Source: Auanema rhodensis (Eukaryota > Nematoda > Chromadorea > Rhabditida > Rhabditidae). From it: DNA of 64,000 nt. The stretch covers positions 124,001 to 188,000 of the forward strand of contig CAXKVF010000087.1 in NCBI GenBank assembly GCA_964057225.1, given 5' to 3'. The position numbers were made by a program, and so were the translations under genes. This document shows, one piece after another, positions 11,441 through 24,800 of the stretch. Under the pieces are notes generated by a model. That model did not search any database and was not told where the DNA came from. It saw nothing but the letters and a program-made list of their open reading frames with translations. How positions within the stretch are numbered: the first letter of the stretch is position 1; each line of letters opens with the position of its first letter.

Positions 11441-13200
11441 TGGTATGTAACTCGCTTCACGTGAAAGATAAAGAGATGCGGTTTTCAAAATTAGATTTCC
11501 CATGTCCATATTAGTCTAAAAACAAATTTTTATTGATATTGCTTCATGGTAACCATGACTTTGAAATTTACGTGAACTTTAATTTATGCTAATTAAATGT
11601 ACACTTGATGTGCACTTGGTATGTAACTCGCTTCACGTGAAAGATAAAGAGATGCGGTTTTCAAAATTAGATTCCCCATGTCCATATTAGTCTAAAAACA
11701 AATTTTTATTGATATTGGTGCATGGTAACCATGACTTTGAAATTTACGTGAACTTTTATTTATGCTAATTAAATGTACACGTGATGTGCACTTGGTATGT
11801 AACTCGCTTCACGTGAAAGATAAAGAAATGCGGTTTTCAAAATTAGATTCCCCATGTCCATATTAGTCTAAAAACAAATTTTTATTGATATTGGTGCATG
11901 GTAACCATGACTTTGAAATTTACGTGAACTTTAATTTATGCTAATTAAATGTACACTTGATGTGCACTTGGTATGTAACTCGCTTCACGTGAAAGATAAA
12001 GAGATGCGGTTTTCAAAATTAGATTCCCCATGTCCATATTAGTCTAAAAACAAATTTTTATTGATATTGCTTCATGGTAACCATGACTTTGAAATTTACG
12101 TGAACTTTAATTTATGCTAATTAAATGTACACGTGATGTGCACTTGGTATGTAACTCGCTTCACGTGAAAGATAAAGAGATGCGGTTTTCAAAATTAGAT
12201 TCCCCATGTCCATATTAGTCTAAAAACAAATTTTTATTGATATTGCTTCATGGTAACCATGACTTTGAAATTTACGTGAACTTTAATTTATGCTAATTAA
12301 ATGTACACGTGATGTGCACTTGGTATGTAACTCGCTTCACGTGAAAGATAAAGAGATGCGGTTTTCAAAATTAGATTTCCCATGTCCATATTAGTCTAAA
12401 AACAAATTTTTATTGATATTGCTTCATGGTAACCATGACTTTGAAATTTACGTGAACTTTAATTTATGCTAATTAAATGTACACTTGATGTGCACTTGGT
12501 ATGTAACTCGCTTCACGTGAAAGATAAAGAGATGCGGTTTTCAAAATTAGATTCCCCATGTCCATATTAGTCTAAAAACAAATTTTTATTGATATTGGTG
12601 CATGGTAACCATGACTTTGAAATTTACGTGAACTTTTATTTATGCTAATTAAATGTACACGTGATGTGCACTTGGTATGTAACTCGCTTCACGTGAAAGA
12701 TAAAGAAATGCGGTTTTCAAAATTAGATTCCCCATGTCCATATTAGTCTAAAAACAAATTTTTATTGATATTGGTGCATGGTAACCATGACTTTGAAATT
12801 TACGTGAACTTTAATTTATGCTAATTAAATGTACACTTGATGTGCACTTGGTATGTAACTCGCTTCACGTGAAAGATAAAGAGATGCGGTTTTCAAAATT
12901 AGATTCCCCATGTCCATATTAGTCTAAAAACAAATTTTTATTGATATTGCTTCATGGTAACCATGACTTTGAAATTTACGTGAACTTTAATTTATGCTAA
13001 TTAAATGTACACGTGATGTGCACTTGGTATGTAACTCGCTTCACGTGAAAGATAAAGAGATGCGGTTTTCAAAATTAGATTCCCCATGTCCATATTAGTC
13101 TAAAAACAAATTTTTATTGATATTGCTTCATGGTAACCATGACTTTGAAATTTACGTGAACTTTAATTTATGCTAATTAAATGTACACGTGATGTGCACT
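11441..13200 (+). repeat. tandem 5-monomer (880-bp) block, two copies
   Basis: The order c58t+g102c+g165t / t104g+a141t / g35a+t104g+g165t / g102c / g102c occurs at 11441-12320 and again at 12321-13200. I see no difference between the two copies by eye, which indicates a very recent duplication. Confidence 0.9.
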
Positions 13201-13552
13201 TGGTATGTAACTTGCTTCACGTGAAAGATAAAGAGATGCGGTTTTCACAATTAGATTCCCCATGTCCATATTAGTCTAAAAACAAATTTTTATTGATATT
13301 GGTGCATGGTAACCATGACTTTGAAATTTACGTGAACTTTAATTTATGCTAATTAAATGTACACTTGATGTGCACTTGGTATGTAACTCGCTTCACGTGA
13401 AAGATAAAGAGATGCGGTTTTCAAAATTAGATTCCCCATGTCCATATTAGTCTAAAAACAAATTTTTATTGATATTGGTGCATGGTAACCATGACTTTGA
13501 AATTTACGTGAACTTTAATTTATGCTAATTAAATGTACACGTGATGTGCACT
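13201..13552 (+). repeat. two linker monomers between amplified blocks
   Basis: The first (13201-13376) has four variants together: c13t (CTTGCTT), a48c (TTTCACAATT), t104g and g165t. It is one of the more divergent copies in the window. The second carries only t104g. Confidence 0.85.
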
Positions 13553-16368
13553 TGGTATGTAACTCGCTTCACGTGAAAGATAAAGAGATGCGGTTTTCAA
13601 AATTAGATTCCCCATGTCCATATTAGTCTAAAAACAAATTTTTATTGATATTGGTGCATGGTAACCATGACTTTGAAATTTACGTGAACTTTAATTTATG
13701 CTAATTAAATGTACACGTGATGTGCAATTGGTATGTAACTCGCTTCACGTGAAAGATAAAGAGATGCGGTTTTCAAAATTAGATTCCCCATGTCCATATT
13801 AGTCTAAAAACAAATTTTTATTGATATTGCTTCATGGTAACCATGACTTTGAAATTTACGTGAACTTTAATTTATGCTAATTAAATGTACACGTGATGTG
13901 CACTTGGTATGTAACTCGCTTCACGTGAAAGATAAAGAGATGCGGTTTTCAAAATTAGATTCCCCATGTCCATATTAGTCTAAAAACAAATTTTTATCGA
14001 TATTGGTTCATGGTAACCATGACTTTGAAATTTACGTGAACTTTAATTTATGCTAATTAAATGTACACGTGATGTGCACTTGGTATGTAACTCGCTTCAC
14101 GTGAAAGATAAAGAGATGCGGTTTTCAAAATTAGATTCCCCATGTCCATATTAGTCTAAAAACAAATTTTTATTGATATTGGTGCATGGTAACCATGACT
14201 TTGAAATTTACGTGAACTTTAATTTATGCTAATTAAATGTACACGTGATGTGCACTTGGTATGTAACTCGCTTCACGTGAAAGATAAAGAGATGCGGTTT
14301 TCAAAATTAGATTCCCCATGTCCATATTAGTCTAAAAACAAATTTTTATTGATATTGGTGCATGGTAACCATGACTTTGAAATTTACGTGAACTTTAATT
14401 TATGCTAATTAAATGTACACGTGATGTGCACTTGGTATGTAACTCGCTTCACGTGAAAGATAAAGAGATACGGTTTTCAAAATTAGATTCCCCATGTCCA
14501 TATTAGTCTAAAAACAAATTTTTATTGATATTGGTGCATGGTAACCGTGACTTTGAAATTTACGTGAACTTTAATTTATGCTAATTAAATGTACACGTGA
14601 TGTGCACTTGGTATGTAACTCGCTTCACGTGAAAGATAAAGAGATGCGGTTTTCAAAATTAGATTCCCCATGTCCATATTAGTCTAAAAACAAATTTTTA
14701 TTGATATTGGTGCATGGTAACCATGACTTTGAAATTTACGTGAACTTTAATTTATGCTAATTAAATGTACACGTGATGTGCACTTGGTATGTAACTCGCT
14801 TCACGTGAAAGATAAAGAGATGCGGTTTTCAAAATTAGATTCCCCATGTCCATATTACTCTAAAAACAAATTTTTATTGATATTGGTGCATGGTAACCAT
14901 GACTTTGAAATTTACGTGAACTTTAATTTATGCTAATTAAATGTACACGTGATGTGCACTTGGTATGTAACTCGCTTCACGTGAAAGATAAAGAGATGCG
15001 GTTTTCAAAATTAGATTCCCCATGTCCATATTAGTCTAAAAACAAATTTTTATTGATATTGGTGCATGGTAACCATGACTTTGAAATTTACGTGAACTTT
15101 AATTTATGCTAATTAAATGTACACGTGATGTGCAATTGGTATGTAACTCGCTTCACGTGAAAGATAAAGAGATGCGGTTTTCAAAATTAGATTCCCCATG
15201 TCCATATTAGTCTAAAAACAAATTTTTATTGATATTGCTTCATGGTAACCATGACTTTGAAATTTACGTGAACTTTAATTTATGCTAATTAAATGTACAC
15301 GTGATGTGCACTTGGTATGTAACTCGCTTCACGTGAAAGATAAAGAGATGCGGTTTTCAAAATTAGATTCCCCATGTCCATATTAGTCTAAAAACAAATT
15401 TTTATCGATATTGGTTCATGGTAACCATGACTTTGAAATTTACGTGAACTTTAATTTATGCTAATTAAATGTACACGTGATGTGCACTTGGTATGTAACT
15501 CGCTTCACGTGAAAGATAAAGAGATGCGGTTTTCAAAATTAGATTCCCCATGTCCATATTAGTCTAAAAACAAATTTTTATTGATATTGGTGCATGGTAA
15601 CCATGACTTTGAAATTTACGTGAACTTTAATTTATGCTAATTAAATGTACACGTGATGTGCACTTGGTATGTAACTCGCTTCACGTGAAAGATAAAGAGA
15701 TGCGGTTTTCAAAATTAGATTCCCCATGTCCATATTAGTCTAAAAACAAATTTTTATTGATATTGGTGCATGGTAACCATGACTTTGAAATTTACGTGAA
15801 CTTTAATTTATGCTAATTAAATGTACACGTGATGTGCACTTGGTATGTAACTCGCTTCACGTGAAAGATAAAGAGATACGGTTTTCAAAATTAGATTCCC
15901 CATGTCCATATTAGTCTAAAAACAAATTTTTATTGATATTGGTGCATGGTAACCGTGACTTTGAAATTTACGTGAACTTTAATTTATGCTAATTAAATGT
16001 ACACGTGATGTGCACTTGGTATGTAACTCGCTTCACGTGAAAGATAAAGAGATGCGGTTTTCAAAATTAGATTCCCCATGTCCATATTAGTCTAAAAACA
16101 AATTTTTATTGATATTGGTGCATGGTAACCATGACTTTGAAATTTACGTGAACTTTAATTTATGCTAATTAAATGTACACGTGATGTGCACTTGGTATGT
16201 AACTCGCTTCACGTGAAAGATAAAGAGATGCGGTTTTCAAAATTAGATTCCCCATGTCCATATTACTCTAAAAACAAATTTTTATTGATATTGGTGCATG
16301 GTAACCATGACTTTGAAATTTACGTGAACTTTAATTTATGCTAATTAAATGTACACGTGATGTGCACT
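13553..16368 (+). repeat. tandem 8-monomer (1408-bp) block, two copies
   Basis: The order t104g+c175a / g102c / t94c / t104g / t104g / g38a+t104g+a115g / t104g / g74c+t104g runs at 13553-14960 and repeats at 14961-16368. The t94c variant (TATCGAT) first appears here and is confined to about 13.9-20.4 kb. Confidence 0.9.
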
Positions 16369-19008
16369 TGGTATGTAACTCGCTTCACGTGAAAGATAAA
16401 GAGATGCGGTTTTCAAAATTAGATTTCCCATGTCCATATTAGTCTAAAAACAAATTTTTATTGATATTGCTTCATGGTAACCATGACTTTGAAATTTACG
16501 TGAACTTTAATTTATGCTAATTAAATGTACACTTGATGTGCACTTGGTATGTAACTCGCTTCACGTGAAAGATAAAGAGATGCGGTTTTCAAAATTAGAT
16601 TCCCCATGTCCATATTAGTCTAAAAACAAATTTTTATTGATATTGGTGCATGGTAACCATGACTTTGAAATTTACGTGAACTTTAATTTATGCTAATTAA
16701 ATGTACACTTGATGTGCACTTGGTATGTAACTCGCTTCACGTGAAAGATAAAGAGATGCGGTTTTCAAAATTAGATTCCCCATGTCCATATTAGTCTAAA
16801 AACAAATTTTTATTGATATTGCTTCATGGTAACCATGACTTTGAAATTTACGTGAACTTTAATTTATGCTAATTAAATGTACACGTGATGTGCACTTGGT
16901 ATGTAACTCGCTTCACGTGAAAGATAAAGAGATGCGGTTTTCAAAATTAGATTCCCCATGTCCATATTAGTCTAAAAACAAATTTTTATCGATATTGGTT
17001 CATGGTAACCATGACTTTGAAATTTACGTGAACTTTAATTTATGCTAATTAAATGTACACGTGATGTGCACTTGGTATGTAACTCGCTTCACGTGAAAGA
17101 TAAAGAGATGCGGTTTTCAAAATTAGATTCCCCATGTCCATATTAGTCTAAAAACAAATTTTTATTGATATTGGTGCATGGTAACCATGACTTTGAAATT
17201 TACGTGAACTTTAATTTATGCTAATTAAATGTACACGTGATGTGCACTTGGTATGTAACTCGCTTCACGTGAAAGATAAAGAGATGCGGTTTTCAAAATT
17301 AGATTTCCCATGTCCATATTAGTCTAAAAACAAATTTTTATTGATATTGCTTCATGGTAACCATGACTTTGAAACTTACGTGAACTTTAATTTATGCTAA
17401 TTAAATGTACACTTGATGTGCACTTGGTATGTAACTCGCTTCACGTGAAAGATAAAGAGATGCGGTTTTCAAAATTAGATTCCCCATGTCCATATTAGTC
17501 TAAAAACAAATTTTTATTGATATTGGTGCATGGTAACCATGACTTTGAAATTTACGTGAACTTTAATTTATGCTAATTAAATGTACACTTGATGTGCACT
17601 TGGTATGTAACTCGCTTCACGTGAAAGATAAAGAGATGCGGTTTTCAAAATTAGATTCCCCATGTCCATATTAGTCTAAAAACAAATTTTTATTGATATT
17701 GCTTCATGGTAACCATGACTTTGAAATTTACGTGAACTTTAATTTATGCTAATTAAATGTACACGTGATGTGCACTTGGTATGTAACTCGCTTCACGTGA
17801 AAGATAAAGAGATGCGGTTTTCAAAATTAGATTCCCCATGTCCATATTAGTCTAAAAACAAATTTTTATCGATATTGGTTCATGGTAACCATGACTTTGA
17901 AATTTACGTGAACTTTAATTTATGCTAATTAAATGTACACGTGATGTGCACTTGGTATGTAACTCGCTTCACGTGAAAGATAAAGAGATGCGGTTTTCAA
18001 AATTAGATTCCCCATGTCCATATTAGTCTAAAAACAAATTTTTATTGATATTGGTGCATGGTAACCATGACTTTGAAATTTACGTGAACTTTAATTTATG
18101 CTAATTAAATGTACACGTGATGTGCACTTGGTATGTAACTCGCTTCACGTGAAAGATAAAGAGATGCGGTTTTCAAAATTAGATTTCCCATGTCCATATT
18201 AGTCTAAAAACAAATTTTTATTGATATTGCTTCATGGTAACCATGACTTTGAAATTTACGTGAACTTTAATTTATGCTAATTAAATGTACACTTGATGTG
18301 CACTTGGTATGTAACTCGCTTCACGTGAAAGATAAAGAGATGCGGTTTTCAAAATTAGATTCCCCATGTCCATATTAGTCTAAAAACAAATTTTTATTGA
18401 TATTGGTGCATGGTAACCATGACTTTGAAATTTACGTGAACTTTAATTTATGCTAATTAAATGTACACTTGATGTGCACTTGGTATGTAACTCGCTTCAC
18501 GTGAAAGATAAAGAGATGCGGTTTTCAAAATTAGATTCCCCATGTCCATATTAGTCTAAAAACAAATTTTTATTGATATTGCTTCATGGTAACCATGACT
18601 TTGAAATTTACGTGAACTTTAATTTATGCTAATTAAATGTACACGTGATGTGCACTTGGTATGTAACTCGCTTCACGTGAAAGATAAAGAGATGCGGTTT
18701 TCAAAATTAGATTCCCCATGTCCATATTAGTCTAAAAACAAATTTTTATCGATATTGGTTCATGGTAACCATGACTTTGAAATTTACGTGAACTTTAATT
18801 TATGCTAATTAAATGTACACGTGATGTGCACTTGGTATGTAACTCGCTTCACGTGAAAGATAAAGAGATGCGGTTTTCAAAATTAGATTCCCCATGTCCA
18901 TATTAGTCTAAAAACAAATTTTTATTGATATTGGTGCATGGTAACCATGACTTTGAAATTTACGTGAACTTTAATTTATGCTAATTAAATGTACACGTGA
19001 TGTGCACT
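16369..19008 (+). repeat. tandem 5-monomer (880-bp) block, three copies
   Basis: The order c58t+g102c+g165t / t104g+g165t / g102c / t94c / t104g occurs three times (16369-17248, 17249-18128, 18129-19008). The only difference I see is a private t127c at 17375 in the middle copy. This is the clearest local higher-order repeat in the window. It shares its first monomer type with the 5-monomer block at 11441. Confidence 0.92.
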
Positions 19009-21824
19009 TGGTATGTAACTCGCTTCACGTGAAAGATAAAGAGATGCGGTTTTCAAAATTAGATTCCCCATGTCCATATTAGTCTAAAAACAAATTTTTA
19101 TTGATATTGGTGCATGGTAACCATGACTTTGAAATTTACGTGAACTTTAATTTATGCTAATTAAATGAACACGTGATGTGCACTTGGTATGTAACTCGCT
19201 TCACGTGAAAGATAAAGAGATACGGTTTTCAAAATTAGATTCCCCATGTCCATATTAGTCTAAAAACAAATTTTTATTGATATTGGTGCATGGTAACCGT
19301 GACTTTGAAATTTACGTGAACTTTAATTTATGCTAATTAAATGTACACGTGATGTGCACTTGGTATGTAACTCGCTTCACGTGAAAGATAAAGAGATGCG
19401 GTTTTCAAAATTAGATTCCCCATGTCCATATTAGTCTAAAAACAAATTTTTATTGATATTGGTGCATGGTAACCATGACTTTGAAATTTACGTGAACTTT
19501 AATTTATGCTAATTAAATGTACACGTGATGTGCACTTGGTATGTAACTCGCTTCACGTGAAAGATAAAGAGATGCGGTTTTCAAAATTAGATTCCCCATG
19601 TCCATATTACTCTAAAAACAAATTTTTATTGATATTGGTGCATGGTAACCATGACTTTGAAATTTACGTGAACTTTAATTTATGCTAATTAAATGTACAC
19701 GTGATGTGCACTTGGTATGTAACTCGCTTCACGTGAAAGATAAAGAGATGCGGTTTTCAAAATTAGATTTCCCATGTCCATATTAGTCTAAAAACAAATT
19801 TTTATTGATATTGCTTCATGGTAACCATGACTTTGAAATTTACGTGAACTTTAATTTATGCTAATTAAATGTACACTTGATGTGCACTTGGTATGTAACT
19901 CGCTTCACGTGAAAGATAAAGAGATGCGGTTTTCAAAATTAGATTCCCCATGTCCATATTAGTCTAAAAACAAATTTTTATTGATATTGGTGCATGGTAA
20001 CCATGACTTTGAAATTTACGTGAACTTTAATTTATGCTAATTAAATGTACACTTGATGTGCACTTGGTATGTAACTCGCTTCACGTGAAAGATAAAGAGA
20101 TGCGGTTTTCAAAATTAGATTCCCCATGTCCATATTAGTCTAAAAACAAATTTTTATTGATATTGGTGCATGGTAACCATGACTTTGAAATTTACGTGAA
20201 CTTTAATTTATGCTAATTAAATTTAGACGTGATGTGCACTTGGTATGTAACTCGCTTCACGTGAAAGATAAAGAGATGCGGTTTTCAAAATTAGATTCCC
20301 CATGTCCATATTAGTCTAAAAACAAATTTTTATCGATATTGGTTCATGGTAACCATGACTTTGAAATTTACGTGAACTTTAATTTATGCTAATTAAATGT
20401 ACACGTGATGTGCACTTGGTATGTAACTCGCTTCACGTGAAAGATAAAGAGATGCGGTTTTCAAAATTAGATTCCCCATGTCCATATTAGTCTAAAAACA
20501 AATTTTTATTGATATTGGTGCATGGTAACCATGACTTTGAAATTTACGTGAACTTTAATTTATGCTAATTAAATGTACACGTGATGTGCACTTGGTATGT
20601 AACTCGCTTCACGTGAAAGATAAAGAGATGCGGTTTTCAAAATTAGATTCCCCATGTCCATATTAGTCTAAAAACAAATTTTTATTGATATTGGTGCATG
20701 GTAACCATGACTTTGAAATTTACGTGAACTTTAATTTATGCTAATTAAATGTACACGTGATGTGCACTTGGTATGTAACTCGCTTCACGTGAAAGATAAA
20801 GAGATACGGTTTTCAAAATTAGATTCCCCATGTCCATATTAGTCTAAAAACAAATTTTTATTGATATTGGTGCATGGTAACCGTGACTTTGAAATTTACG
20901 TGAACTTTAATTTATGCTAATTAAATGTACACGTGATGTGCACTTGGTATGTAACTCGCTTCACGTGAAAGATAAAGAGATGCGGTTTTCAAAATTAGAT
21001 TCCCCATGTCCATATTAGTCTAAAAACAAATTTTTATTGATATTGGTGCATGGTAACCATGACTTTGAAATTTACGTGAACTTTAATTTATGCTAATTAA
21101 ATGTACACGTGATGTGCACTTGGTATGTAACTCGCTTCACGTGAAAGATAAAGAGATGCGGTTTTCAAAATTAGATTCCCCATGTCCATATTACTCTAAA
21201 AACTAATTTTTATTGATATTGGTGCATGGTAACCATGACTTTGAAATTTACGTGAACTTTAATTTATGCTAATTAAATGTACACGTGATGTGCACTTGGT
21301 ATGTAACTCGCTTCACGTGAAAGATAAAGAGATGCGGTTTTCAAAATTAGATTTCCCATGTCCATATTAGTCTAAAAACAAATTTTTATTGATATTGCTT
21401 CATGGTAACCATGACTTTGAAATTTACGTGAACTTTAATTTATGCTAATTAAATGTACACTTGATGTGCACTTGGTATGTAACTCGCTTCACGTGAAAGA
21501 TAAAGAGATGCGGTTTTCAAAATTAGATTCCCCATGTCCATATTAGTCTAAAAACAAATTTTTATTGATATTGGTGCATGGTAACCATGACTTTGAAATT
21601 TACGTGAACTTTAATTTATGCTAATTAAATGTACACTTGATGTGCACTTGGTATGTAACTCGCTTCACGTGAAAGATAAAGAGATGCGGTTTTCAAAATT
21701 AGATTCCCCATGTCCATATTAGTCTAAAAACAAATTTTTATTGATATTGGTGCATGGTAACCATGACTTTGAAATTTACGTGAACTTTAATTTATGCTAA
21801 TTAAATTTAGACGTGATGTGCACT
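19009..21824 (+). repeat. 9-monomer (1584-bp) block, second copy incomplete
   Basis: The first copy (19009-20592) runs t104g+t160a / g38a+t104g+a115g / t104g / g74c+t104g / c58t+g102c+g165t / t104g+g165t / t104g+g159t+c162g / t94c / t104g. The second copy (20593-21824) matches the first seven monomers but lacks t160a and gains a84t in the g74c monomer. At 21825 it departs: the next monomer lacks t94c. The paired change g159t+c162g (AATTTAGACG) is shared only by these two copies. Confidence 0.9.
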
Positions 21825-24800
21825 TGGTATGTAACTCGCTTCACGTGAAAGATAAAGAGATGCGGTTTTCAAAATTAGATTCCCCATGTCCATATTAGTC
21901 TAAAAACAAATTTTTATTGATATTGGTGCATGGTAACCATGACTTTGAAATTTACGTGAACTTTAATTTATGCTAATTAAATGTACACGTGATGTGCACT
22001 TGGTATGTAACTCGCTTCACGTGAAAGATAAAGAGATGCGGTTTTCAAAATTAGATTCCCCATGTCCATATTAGTCTAAAAACGAATTTTTATTGATATT
22101 GGTGCATGGTAACCACGACTTTGAAATTTACGTGAACTTTAATTTATGCTAATTAAATGTACACGTGATGTGCACTTGGTATGTAACTCGCTTCACGTGA
22201 AAGATAAAGAGATGCGGTTTTCAAAATTAGATTCCCCATGTCCATATTAGTCTAAAAACAAATTTTTATTGATATTGGTTCATGGTAACCATGACTTTGA
22301 ATTTTACGTGAACTTTTATTTATGCTAATTAAATGTACACGTGATGTGCACTTGGTATGTAACTCGCTTCACGTGAAAGATAAAGAAATGCGGTTTTCAA
22401 AATTAGATTCCCCATGTCCATATTAGTCTAAAAACAAATTTTTATTGATATTGGTTCATGGTAACCATGACTTTGAAATTTACGTGAACTTTAATTTATG
22501 CTAATTAAATGTACACGTGATGTGCACTTGGTATGTAACTCGCTTCACGTGAAAGATAAAGAGATGCGGTTTTCAAAATTAGATTCCCCATGTCCATATT
22601 AGTCTAAAAACAAATTTTTATTGATATTGCTTCATGGTAACCATGACTTTGAAATTTACGTGAACTTTAATTTATGCTAATTAAATGTACACGTGATGTG
22701 CACTTGGTATGTAACTCGCTTCACGTGAAAGATAAAGAGATGCGGTTTTCAAAATTAGATTCCCCATGTCCATATTAGTCCAAAAACAAATTTTTATTGA
22801 TATTGCTTCATGGTAACCATGACTTTGAAATTTACGTGAACTTTAATTTATGCTAATTAAATGTACACGTGATGTGCACTTGGTATGTAACTCGCTTCAC
22901 GTGAAAGATAAAGAGATGCGGTTTTCAAAATTAGATTCCCCATGTCCATATTAGTCTAAAAACAAATTTTTATTGATATTGGTGCATGGTAACCATGACT
23001 TTGAAATTTACGTGAACTTTAATTTATGCTAATTAAATGTACACTTGATGTGCACTTGGTATGTAACTCGCTTCACGTGAAAGATAAAGAGATGCGGTTT
23101 TCAAAATTAGATTCCCCATGTCCATATTAGTCTAAAAACAAATTTTTATTGATATTGGTGCATGGTAACCATGACTTTGAAATTTACGTGAACTTTAATT
23201 TATGCTAATTAAATGTACACGTGATGTGCACTTGGTATGTAACTCGCTTCACGTGAAAGATAAAGAGATGCGGTTTTCAAAATTAGATTCCCCATGTCCA
23301 TATTAGTCTAAAAACAAATTTTTATTGATATTGGTGCATGGTAACCATGACTTTGAAATTTACGTGAACTTTAATTTATGCTAATTAAATGTACACTTGA
23401 TGTGCACTTGGTATGTAACTCGCTTCACGTGAAAGATGAAGAGATGCGGTTTTCAAAATTAGATTCCCCATGTCCATATTAGTCTAAAAACAAATTTTTA
23501 TTGATATTGCTTCATGGTAACCATGACTTTGAAATTTACGTGAACTTTAATTTATGCTAATTAAATGTACACGTGATGTGCACTTGGTATGTAACTCGCT
23601 TCACGTGAAAGATAAAGAGATGCGGTTTTCAAAATTAGATTCCCCATGTCCATATTAGTCTAAAAACAAATTTTTATTGATATTGGTTCATGGTAACCAT
23701 GACTTTGAAATTTACGTGAACTTTAATTTATGCTAATTAAATGTACACGTGATGTGCACTTGGTATGTAACTCGCTTCACGTGAAAGATAAAGAGATACG
23801 GTTTTCAAAATTAGATTCCCCATGTCCATATTAGTCTAAAAACAAATTTTTATTGATATTGGTGCATGGTAACCGTGACTTTGAAATTTACGTGAACTTT
23901 AATTTATGCTAATTAAATGTACACGTGATGTGCACTTGGTATGTAACTCGCTTCACGTGAAAGATAAAGAGATGCGGTTTTCAAAATTAGATTCCCCATG
24001 TCCATATTAGTCTAAAAACAAATTTTTATTGATATTGGTGCATGGTAACCATGACTTTGAAATTTACGTGAACTTTAATTTATGCTAATTAAATGTACAC
24101 GTGATGTGCACTTGGTATGTAACTCGCTTCACGTGAAAGATAAAGAGATGCGGTTTTCAAAATTAGATTCCCCATGTCCATATTAGTCTAAAAACAAATT
24201 TTTATTGATATTTGTTCATGGTAACCATGACTTTGAATTTTACGTGAACTTTTATTTATGCTAATTAAATGTACACGTGATGTGCACTTGGTATGTAACT
24301 CGCTTCACGTGAAAGATAAAGAGATGCGGTTTTCAAAATTAGATTCCCCATGTCCATATTAGTCTAAAAACAAATTTTTATTGATATTGGTTCATGGTAA
24401 CCATGACTTTGAAATTTACGTGAACTTTAATTTATGCTAATTAAATGTACACGTGATGTGCACTTGGTATGTAACTCGCTTCACGTGAAAGATAAAGAGA
24501 TACGGTTTTCAAAATTAGATTCCCCATGTCCATATTAGTCTAAAAACAAATTTTTATTGATATTGGTGCATGGTAACCGTGACTTTGAAATTTACGTGAA
24601 CTTTAATTTATGCTAATTAAATGTACACGTGATGTGCACTTGGTATGTAACTCGCTTCACGTGAAAGATAAAGAGATGCGGTTTTCAAAATTAGATTCCC
24701 CATGTCCATATTAGTCTAAAAACAAATTTTTATTGATATTGGTTCATGGTAACCATGACTTTGAAATTTACGTGAACTTTAATTTATGCTAATTAAATGT

